Assembly: GCF_937616625.2 (NCBI RefSeq)
Contig: NC_065577.1
Location: 5,435,001-5,499,000, forward strand
DNA length: 64,000 bases
From: Mercurialis annua
Taxonomy: Eukaryota; Streptophyta; Magnoliopsida; Malpighiales; Euphorbiaceae
Reading direction: 5' to 3'
Of this stretch, positions 55,800 to 64,000 are shown piece by piece. Position 1 is the stretch's first letter; every line of letters starts with the position of its first letter. The translations under genes were made by a program, and so were the position numbers. The notes beneath the pieces are model-generated. The model saw only the letters and a list, made by a program, of their open reading frames with translations. It searched no databases and was not told where the DNA came from.

Positions 55800-56430
55800 G
55801 AATAATCTAAATTACACCGAGTCACACTGGATCGTCCCTGCAGGAGAATCGGAGGACTTACCAAGCATGTCATAACTGAATCCTAAATGATCTGCTCACA
55901 GAGGCAATCAAAAGGGTTCGCCCATCAGCAAGGGATGTCGAATCCCCAAGGATCGGCGAATCCTGGAAATTTCGAATAACGTGCTTTGCCAAATTTAGAG
56001 ATTCCGTGTGAGAATCAAATATCCTCCAAGATTCTAAAAAAACCATATTCGACAGATGTAGCATATGTTTTCCTAATTGGATTCAACTTCCTATTCCAGA
56101 GTCCAGCTTTATTTAAGAGTCTTTCCTGAAAAGGACTTAATGAACAGGAAAGTAGTTTCCTATTAGAATTCATTCTAAATTAGAGAAGTGCTTTCTAATC
56201 CAACTCTATTAGGTAATCATCCTTGATCACTATAAAAAGATTAGAGGTATTGGCTACAAATAGAACACATTACTTACGCGCAAACTCCACTTAAGCCTAG
56301 ACTGACTTAAATATTGGAGAGCTGATCGGATCACCACCGTCCGATTAACTATCTACCCTGTTTTGCAGGTTAACCACCGCTGTGAAGACTAAACCCCATC
56401 AATTGGCGCTGTGGGATTCAACCACGACCA
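55800..56430 (+). mobile_element. LTR-like remnant with primer-site-like end
   Basis: This GC-richer stretch carries a TATA-like CACTATAAAAAG at about 56229 and ends near TCAATTGGCGCTGTGGGATT, which resembles the LTR to primer-site junction (TTGGCGC..GTGGGA) of plant Ty3/Gypsy elements. No second LTR or coding region was found. Boundaries are approximate. Confidence 0.45.
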
Positions 56431-56809
56431 CATGGTTAATTTTATTTAATTTTAAAAATATATTATAAATTATTTATACACATCAAGATATAAAAAAAAT
56501 AGAAAATTGTTTTAAAAGAAAAACAATAAAAGATTAAACTTAAAATAAAAATTTAAAAATTAATAAAAAAAAATTCATTGGTAACATTAAATAGTACTTC
56601 AACTGCAGCATTAAAACTTAAAAGTAAATTATTTATAGTGTATTAAACATTGTTTAATTAGTAAAAAAAATTGGGACCCAAAATTGAGCGGTTGGTAAGT
56701 ACCTACCGCTCAATTTTGATCGAATGTTTCCCCTAACTTCACAATGGAAAAAACTCAATATTAACCTGTTAATAACCGGTAAAAGCATCCCAAGATATTA
56801 TATAAATTT

Positions 56810-57095
56810 GGCTAAACCCATCTAGAGGCCCTTGTACTATATCATTTTTGTTCAAAAAGCTCTTGTACTATTTTTTTGCTCTTCAGGTCCCTGTACTAGG
56901 CAACATTTCGATTTTCAGGTCCTTTTGAGGGACTGGAGGAACAAAAAAATTGTAAGTAGAGGGATTGGAAAAAACTAAAAAATGACCTAAAAATCAAATA
57001 TTATGTAAATAGAGGGACCTGAAGAATAAAAATATAGTATAGGGGTTTTTTGAACAAAAATGATATAGTACAAGGGCCTCTAGATGAGTTTAGCC
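56810..57095. mobile_element. TIR element, 286 bp, TSD TATAAATTT
   Basis: Ends GGCTAAACCCATCTAGAGGC and GGCTAAACTCATCTAGAGGC (right complement); perfect 9-bp duplications at 56801-56809 and 57096-57104. It has no coding capacity. Confidence 0.92.
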
Positions 57096-57104
57096 TATAA
57101 ATTT

Positions 57105-57323
57105 CATAAAATTGAGTTTTGTGTTCGTGATTTTACAGGTGCAATTATCTTTGACGGAGCTCGACATTTTTCTAGCGTATTGCTTAGAAGCATTGAGATT
57201 GCATATGTCAATAGAGGAAATAATGCGCATAAAATATTAAAATTTTCCTTTTTAAAAGAGATTATGGAATTCTTATTAACACAATTAATTCCTCTTTTAG
57301 TAAAGATAGTGATGCTATTGTAA
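57105..57323 (+). pseudogene. LINE RNase H-like remnant (weak)
   Basis: An open stretch reads VRDFTGAIIFDGARHFSS... followed by HKILKFS, resembling the 'VRD..G.VI...' start of the plant LINE RNase H domain. No other LINE domain is nearby. Could be chance. Confidence 0.3.
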
Positions 57324-57498
57324 TTTTAGCACATATACTTAACCTAATTTCTAAATTTTTAAAAATTAAATTTCAAATTCTATGTTAGAAATCTAATTAG
57401 ATGGTTCATTAAGTAAGTACAAAATTAGACGATGACTACATTTGCATTTTCCCTTGTCACAATTCTTTCAATAATCTTATCTTAGCCTATAATAAAAA

Positions 57499-58003
57499 GG
57501 CCTAATCACTCAAAAACCGCTCACCTTTAAACTGTTTTTCAATTCCACCCTGACGTTGAAAATTTGTCAATTTTACCCACTTTTGAATTTTCCGTTTTCA
57601 ATTGTACCCCAATATTTTAATTTTTGTTAATTTTTTTACTTAAATGATGAAATCATTCAATTAATTAAGTCTAAACATGAAATTAAATTTTTTTTTATTC
57701 AAAAAAAGTACAAATAAGTCCTTTATTTTTAAAAACTAACTAAAAACCATAATCAAATTAACACTAATTTATATTTTTAATTAATTTAACTAAATTTAAA
57801 TAAATTTTAAAAATATACAATTAATATATGCGAGACATGGAGAATGTTTTAAACAAATTTTCAAACGCAAAAGACGTTAATTTAATTTTTCAGGGTACAA
57901 TTGAAACACAAAAATGCAAAATAGGGTAAAATTGACAAATTTTCAACGTCAGGGTATGATTGAAAATGGACTAAAAGGTCGGGGTTTTTTAAGACATTAG
58001 GCC
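57499..58003. mobile_element. Mutator-like MITE, 505 bp, TSD TAATAAAAA
   Basis: Ends GGCCTAATCACTCAAAAACC and GGCCTAATGTCTTAAAAAAC (right complement); perfect 9-bp duplications at 57490-57498 and 58004-58012. The arms pair over more than 100 bp, including the CCTGACGTTGAAAATTTGTC block. It is related to the 33406-34474 element but lacks a GC-rich core. Confidence 0.92.
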
Positions 58004-58040
58004 TAATAAAAAAAAGAACCGAGTTTCTATATAAAATTAA

Positions 58041-58675
58041 GGCTTAATTCCTTAAAAAACCCCCACCTTGCATTTTTTTTTCGTTTATACCCTGATCTTG
58101 TAAAAACACCATTTGTACCCAAATTTGAGTTTTTATGTTTCATCTCTACCCAAAAGTATTAAATTGTACTCTTTTCATTTGAAAAAGAGTTTAAAACAAT
58201 CCTTCATTTTTAACTTATATACTAATTAGATATTAAAGTTATTAATAGTACAAAAATACCATCTTCTTCAAAAAATTAAAAATAATAATAATTTTTTTTA
58301 ATTTTTTTTAAAAATAATTCCGAATTTTTTGTTTATTTTTTTAATTTTTTTTTAATTTTTTTAAAAATATTTCTAACAAAAAAATTAAAAATAATAATAA
58401 TTTTTTTTAATTTTTTTATTATTTTATATAATTAAAAAAATTAATTAATTATTTGGATATATTTGATCATTTTTTAAGTTTAAGGATTTATTTGTATTTT
58501 TAAAAATAGAAAAAAGTATATTTTAACTCTTTTCTAAATGAAAAGAGTACAATTTAATGCTTTTGGGTAGGGATGAAACATAAAAACCCAAAATTGGGTA
58601 CAAATGGTGTTTTTACAAGGTCAGGGTATAAACGAAAAAAAAGTGCAAGGTGGGGGTTTTTTAAGAAATTAAACC
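58041..58675. mobile_element. Mutator-like MITE, 635 bp, TSD TAAAATTAA
   Basis: Ends GGCTTAATTCCTTAAAAAAC and GGTTTAATTTCTTAAAAAAC (right complement); perfect 9-bp duplications at 58032-58040 and 58676-58684. Arms of about 150 bp (TACCCAAAAGTATTAAATTG and complement) flank an A/T-only core. Confidence 0.92.
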
Positions 58676-58684
58676 TAAAATTAA

Positions 58685-60248
58685 AAGACCATTAATCCAT
58701 ATTATAATTTTGTTAAAAATGTACTTATAACAGTGAGAAATTTTTTTGAATATATATTTGAACTCTTCAACTATAACTCTGTTCAATTCACTTCTTTAAA
58801 TTAGAGAAATAGCATTTATCCTCTTGACTGAGTTAAAATGATAGTTAATTTTATCTTTTTGTTAAACTTGTGTTAGTTTTAACCAAGCATCAACGTAATT
58901 AAATAATTAAAAGACCAATTTCCGAGCGACTGTAAATTCCACCACTTAAGAGATAAGATTTCCAAATATAATATCTTACGAGAGAAGAAAAGCTACTCTA
59001 AATCTTCATCTACTGATTGTTATTATCATAAACACACCTTCACTTCTGCATTCTTAGCAAAGTGATTCGATCAGTCATCAAATTAAGACAAAAACAATTC
59101 TTACCTAAATTGCAATAAGACCCGTACTTGCACAAAAGAACACAATTATCACTCTCCTCTTCACATCTCGAGAGTGTCATCTCCTTTCATCGGGTATGAG
59201 ATGCTCTCTTATTCATCTAGTATTGAACAGCCTAAAGTATAATAAAACACTCCCTTATTCAATGAGTATAAAACACTTTCATCATGTGTATAAAATCGCT
59301 CTCATTCCTCCGACATGGTACATCGGACCATTGGTGTAAGCGAATATCTCCCAAAAAGCACAATCAAAGCATAGCAAACTACCATAATAGTTTTTATTTA
59401 TAATGAAACCCGGGGAATTTCCCTCAAAAAGCTAGCGTAGAAAACTACCAGTAAGTGGTTAAACCAAAATGACATAGAAAATGAAATAGCCAGAGTGGAG
59501 ATACCCACCAACCACATCCACAACACTTCAAAAATAGCAGACAATAACACGAAATGAGCTCTCAAATGCTATTGTAAAATGGAAAAAAACCTTCAAATTA
59601 TGCTAATCTTAGTACCAAATAACCAGAGAAAACATACATGTTTTCTAACATAATAAACACCTCTTCAACATCCCATATACTGTTAAATAATAGCCGACAA
59701 CAACACAGAATGATCTCTCAAATCCTATTGAGAAATGACAGGAAACCCTTCACAATCATGCTCATCTTAGTACCAAATAACCCCACAAAACATCCCCATT
59801 TCTTAACATAATAAACACCTCCCCAACATCTGATATACTGTTCAAAATACCTCCCATTATCTAACCATTAACACGACAATGTTTAAAATTCTCAACTAAA
59901 CCAAATCTATTACGCTAACCACGAATCTGATAATGTTTTACGAGCAATTCTTCCCTAAACATAATAAATTATGAACTGATATTTAAGGCATCATACATAA
60001 ATCTCTAGGTCGAGTCGAGTCAATTCTCGAAATAAAGATGTTAAATGCATATAAAAGTTCCCCCTAAATCCTTCTAAACGGAAAAAGCAACAACACACAT
60101 TTCAATTATAAATCCAGAGAGAGGCAAACATGTGATTCATTGCAATGTAAATCAACTGTAAAAAACAAACACTAATATTATCCGAGCAAAATTAAGCAAC
60201 ATTTACCAAAATACCCTCAACAACATAGTCACCACATACTCCTGAAAA
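58685..60248. other. intergenic, including 3' flank of RPS16
   Basis: No gene seen. 59530-59685 and 59686-59842 are imperfect tandem copies of a roughly 156-bp unit (shared blocks ATCTTAGTACCAAATAACC and ACATAATAAACACCTC). The last few hundred bases before 60249 probably include the RPS16 3' untranslated region. Confidence 0.5.
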
Positions 60249-60707
60249 TCAACGGTAACTCTTCTGGAATCTAGAACGAGCACCACGACCACCAAACTTC
60301 TTCGGCTCACAACGCCTGGGATCCGCCACGAGCAGAGTCCGATCATACCTCATCAAAATATCTTTAATCTCCTTCTTGCTCTGCTCATCCACAAACTTCT
60401 GATAAAATGCGACGAGAGCTTTAGCGATGCTTTGTCTGATGGCGTAGATCTGCGACGTGTTTCCTCCTCCTTTGACGCGGATCCTCATGTCCACTCCTGC
60501 GAAACGGTGTCGTCCTAAGAGAAGGATTGGTTCGTAGGCTTTAAAACGGAGGATTTCGGGCTGGATGAGCTCGATTGGACAGCCGTTGATCTTGATTAGG
60601 CCGCGGCCGCGCTTGCAGTGAGTGACGGCGACGGCGGTTTTCTTGCGGCCGAAGCATTGGACGGACTCGGTGGTTGGTTGGGCCACTGGTGCTGGAGCAG
60701 CTGACAT
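60249..60707 (-). CDS. RPS16: 40S ribosomal protein S16 (uS9)
   Basis: An intronless frame of 152 residues, close to the usual plant length. It is recognised throughout: [80 protein letters not shown], and the conserved C terminus [11 protein letters not shown]. That tail reaches the P-site tRNA in the small ribosomal subunit. It acts in the cytosolic ribosome. The N-terminal Ala/Pro/Thr-rich stretch is a little longer than in some plants. The gene is divergent from the neighbour at 61102, with 394 bp between the two start codons. Two telo-boxes precede the ATG, typical of plant ribosomal protein genes expressed in growing tissue. Nothing suggests a processed pseudogene: no stop, no poly(A) and no target duplication. 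Confidence 0.98.
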   Translation of the reverse strand: MSAAPAPVAQPTTESVQCFGRKKTAVAVTHCKRGRGLIKINGCPIELIQPEILRFKAYEPILLLGRHRFAGVDMRIRVKGGGNTSQIYAIRQSIAKALVAFYQKFVDEQSKKEIKDILMRYDRTLLVADPRRCEPKKFGGRGARSRFQKSYR

Positions 60708-60710
60708 TGT

Positions 60711-60733
60711 TAGGGTTTGGGAGATTAGGGTTT
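60711..60733 (-). promoter_or_regulatory. two telo-boxes 5' of RPS16
   Basis: On the minus strand AAACCCTA occurs at 60711-60718 and 60726-60733, 4-26 bases upstream of the ATG. Telo-boxes of this kind mark ribosomal protein and translation-factor promoters in plants. Confidence 0.75.
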
Positions 60734-61101
60734 GTGAGCTATGTGAACTAAAAATGGAGGTGAAAGTATTTGTAGGATTATATACTGTGCGTGGTTTGTT
60801 AGTTATTAGGGTTCATTGACGTTACTAAAATACCAGTGTGTTTTACTTATTTTACGATAATACCACTTGCATGAAACGCTGCGTTTGGTCAGTTGGTGGG
60901 CTCACTTTATATGTTTTTCTTAAAAAAATCAGGTCCAGTAAAGTCCAATCCGAATCATTCAGACCTGAGCCCAGGATCAGGCCCGGTTGAACTTCAACAT
61001 ATTTATTTATAATAAATAATAATCTAGATATTTCAAAAAAAAAAAAAACAATAATCAAGAATTAGTTTGAAGCTGAGGTTGAGAGAGTGTTGTGTGTGGC
61101 C

Positions 61102-63635
61102 ATGGCAGCAGTAGTAATGAGCTACTGCAAGCCTTCGCCATTTCTTCCTCAATTCTCTGTAAGTTCTTCTTCTTTTCTTATGCCAAAAAAATCAATTTCT
61201 AACTTCTGTTAATGCTGTTATTTGTGTTAATACTGATTTTTTATACTTAGTTTTAATGCTTTATGAACCTGTATAAATGAATTGATTTAATGTTCTATAA
61301 TTAGATTATGCAAGCAAGTTCCAAGTTCATTTACAGTTAGTTGAGGTTTAATTTTTTGCATGATATAATATAATGTCTTCGCATTGATTAATTGCTTAAA
61401 TTTTAGCTGTTGAAGTGAAATTAGCCATTATAAGCATATGCAACCTTCCCTCATTACTTTGTCGGGAATAATAGTGTAACCAAGTCGAGTCAACTACTGT
61501 TATTCTGAATTCACTCAAAATTGACTCGATTTAATCAAGTTGAGTTTGAGTTATTCTAACCAACTGTTGAGTCGAGTTTCAGAATTTATATACTTGGTTT
61601 GATAAGTTCGCGAGTCTAATCGAGTTCAATTAATTTCTTGATCCATATTTATAAGAATACTCTCACTTTCCGAGTCGAGTCTAGTAGAGTTAGTTCTCAA
61701 TTATTCTACCAACTTCCGACTCAAACTTCCAAAATAAACCGAATCTGTGTTTTAATTATTTTTTTATTCAATTTTATTATAATGCCCTTACTAAAATTAT
61801 ATTTTTTCTTATATGGATAAATGAGTCGAGGTGAGTCTAGATTAATTCTCAAGTTGAAAATAAACTTGACTTAATTTCCACTAAATTACACCTCTATATT
61901 CATAAGTAGTATTCTCTTCCCTCTTTGAATGTGCTCCATGTGGTGTTATAGCTGGTTAGTATTATCATGTAATTCTTGCACTTGTAGGGAAAATCAGCAT
62001 CCGGACGAAGAATCAGTAGTCAAGTGCAGGTTCATAAAACTAGTGCACTATTTTGGGGATCAAAGAAGCCTTCAGAGCCAAGAGTATCAGATTTTCCACT
62101 AGAGGAATTCACTTTAACAGGGTCAGGCTCAGAGGTGTTTGCATTTGACAGACATATTAATTATGACTGTTTAGTGCCGTTCCCTTTGAATTCTATTGCT
62201 TATGCCAGTTTGTTTAATGAATTTCAGGATGGCTCAGCAAACCAAGTGATACCAAAAAAAATATCAATTTCAGTGATCTCTTCTATATCTGAAGTCTCCC
62301 CGGATGATTGGGATACCTGCAATTTGGATTCCACGGGCCCTGAAAAACTAAATCCATTTCTGTTGCATAGTTTTCTTTCAAGCTTAGAAGAATCAGGCAG
62401 CGCCGTGAAGGTTAAGAATTGTTGCTCTATGCAAACTTCTGAATGCTTTTTTGTCCATTGTCATTTCAGTATATGTGTAGTTTGGACACTGCGAGGATAG
62501 CTTGGTGCTTGCCAGTTTGTTTCAACATTTCCATTCCTAGATTGAGTCTGATTTCAAGGAAAACATTTCACGAATTTATTAATATATGTCTTTGAGGGAG
62601 CCTATAGGCTAAAGGATTGTATGAACAATTTCAAAGCCTTATAATGTTTTGTTCATGACGACACGAATTATCCTGCTTAGAGTATTTTTCATTAGTGATT
62701 CTAATTTATGTTCTCTAATAAGCTTAAAATTTTCTGTATATTCCCTAATTTTTTGTTCCACTTGTTTCAGGAAACTGGGTGGATGCCTAGCCACATTATT
62801 GCAAAGGATGAACATGAAAATGTTTTAGGTGTGGTTCCACTTTATCTTAAGAGGTTTGTTAGTCATGATGTTGTTCAGGCATAAAATTCTTGTAGCTCCT
62901 ACAAATCTTATGAACATCTCATTTCAGCTCTTTTAGTTTAGGTGATGTCTCGCTTATTTTTGTTTTGGTTTTGCAGCCATTCATATGGTGAATTTGTTTT
63001 TGATCATTCTTGGGCTGATGCCTACTATGGTTTCGGATCAAGATATTATCCAAAGTTCCAATGCTGTGTGCCATTTACTCCTGTAACGGGTCCTAGGATT
63101 TTAGTCCGTAATACGTCAATCAGAGATCAAGTTTTCGACTCTATGGTTTCTGCCTTGAAGAATCTTGCATTGAAGGTAGTGAACAAATAACATATAGTAG
63201 CTCTCATGCATGTTTTTATTTGGTTTAATGATAAAAAAAATTTGGGGTTTTGCCATTGACAGGCCCAGGTATCATCTTTGCACATTACTTTCCCCTCAGA
63301 AGAAGAGTGGACCAAACTGAAGGAAAAAGGATTTCTGCAGAGGATTGGAATGCAGTACCACTGGAAAAATCGCAATTATAAAAAGTAAGTGAAGCGAATG
63401 CTGTTCATAGGATGATAGGCCTGTGTCAGCAAACCTCCTCTTCTTGTTGTTCGACTTTCCTCTCTTTAATAAATTTAGCCACTTGGGCTACTCATGCAAT
63501 TCTATTTGTTTGCTTATGTCATGTTTGCTAAGATATAAATGCTACAAAACCTGTGTCATATTTTGCAGTTTTGATGAGTTCTTGATGGATATGAAGCAAA
63601 GTAAAAGGAAAAATATCCGCCAAGAGCGCAAGAAG
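61102..63635 (+). CDS. FemAB/GNAT-like protein (DUF482 type), 3' end outside window
   Basis: Six exons are visible: 61102-61158, 61988-62410, 62771-62853, 62977-63175, 63263-63384, 63569-63635. The gene continues beyond the window. Reading starts MAAVVMSYCKPSPF; the Ser/Lys-rich, acid-poor first 40 residues look like a plastid transit peptide. Exon 2 holds WDTCNLDSTGPEKLNPFLLH and exon 3 GWMPSHIIAKDE. Exons 4-6 give HSYGEFVFDHSWADAY, YYPKFQCCVPFTPVTGPRIL, MQYHWKNRNYKNFDEFL and KQSKRKNIRQERKK. These are hallmarks of the COG3146/DUF482 family, a GNAT-fold group related to FemAB-type peptidoglycan aminoacyl transferases, found in bacteria and plants. The plant function is not established to my knowledge. 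All splice sites are GT-AG and phases join. Intron 1 carries a diverged repeat rich in GAGTCGAGT words (61480-61870). Confidence 0.9.
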
Positions 63636-64000
63636 GTGCATCTCTTTTTTTTCTCATGCATGCATTTCTTACATGAGTTCGCACTGCGACTTGTGTGTTT
63701 AACTCCCATGAAACGTGTAAACCAATTATGTCTTAGGACCAACTGATTCATTTTTTGCTAATGTGGTCATCTAATGCTAAAATATTGCATCACTTCATTC
63801 TACATGCATATGACATCTTCAAGAACTATTTGAAGAGATTTTTGGGTTAGCTGAGTTGGAGAACAGAGAGTGAATGTACAACCATTGGCTCTTAGTAGTA
63901 TTGCACATCTTGTAGGCCTCATAGAATGGCATTTTCAAAACTTGGGTTAACTTAATGAAGAAGATTGTTTCTCATTGTTGATTTGAGAAAGACAATGTTA

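Overview
This is nuclear DNA of a flowering plant, most likely a core eudicot; the species cannot be named from the sequence. The evidence is spliced genes with short GT-AG introns and AT-rich intergenic DNA. There are also plant-type LTR retrotransposons, plastid-derived rRNA fragments, TTTAGGG telomere-type words and telo-boxes in front of a ribosomal protein gene. Most of the window is transposon-derived. Five protein genes are well supported.

Layout. 1-479: an exon-like fragment of an unidentified gene (minus). 528-6030: LTRs nested inside LTRs. 7287-7589: a broken tau-class glutathione S-transferase fragment. 9226-14919 and 35526-46178 (both minus): two paralogous cytochrome P450 genes of CYP87 type, each with nine exons. 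They form a tandem duplication whose recognisable homology runs from about 8680-15120 to about 35284-46345. Between them lie a young 5.3-kb Copia element just upstream of the first P450, solo LTRs, an older Copia remnant split by a solo LTR, LINE 3' debris, telomere-like minisatellite and many small TIR elements. Introns of the second P450 hold two twin Mutator-type MITEs and a mosaic of plastid 23S-like pieces plus an LTR fragment. A plastid 16S 3'-end fragment sits just upstream of its promoter.

51270-54216 (plus): a short-chain dehydrogenase of the NADPH-dependent pterin aldehyde reductase type, five exons. 60249-60707 (minus): intronless cytosolic ribosomal protein S16 (uS9). 61102-63635 (plus, running off the window): a putative plastid-targeted FemAB/GNAT-like protein of the DUF482 type, which shares a short divergent promoter region with RPS16. 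Between these are at least eight TIR elements flanked by 9-bp target duplications.

The genes do not form one pathway. The two P450s are the only cluster; CYP87 enzymes oxidise triterpenoids and sterols, so specialised triterpenoid or sterol metabolism is the best guess. The most unusual signal is a recurring architecture. At least nine unrelated loci (solo LTRs, MITEs, intronic sites) carry arrays of short GC-rich, mostly self-complementary words. The word differs at each locus, and in three LTRs the array lies directly upstream of the TATA box.
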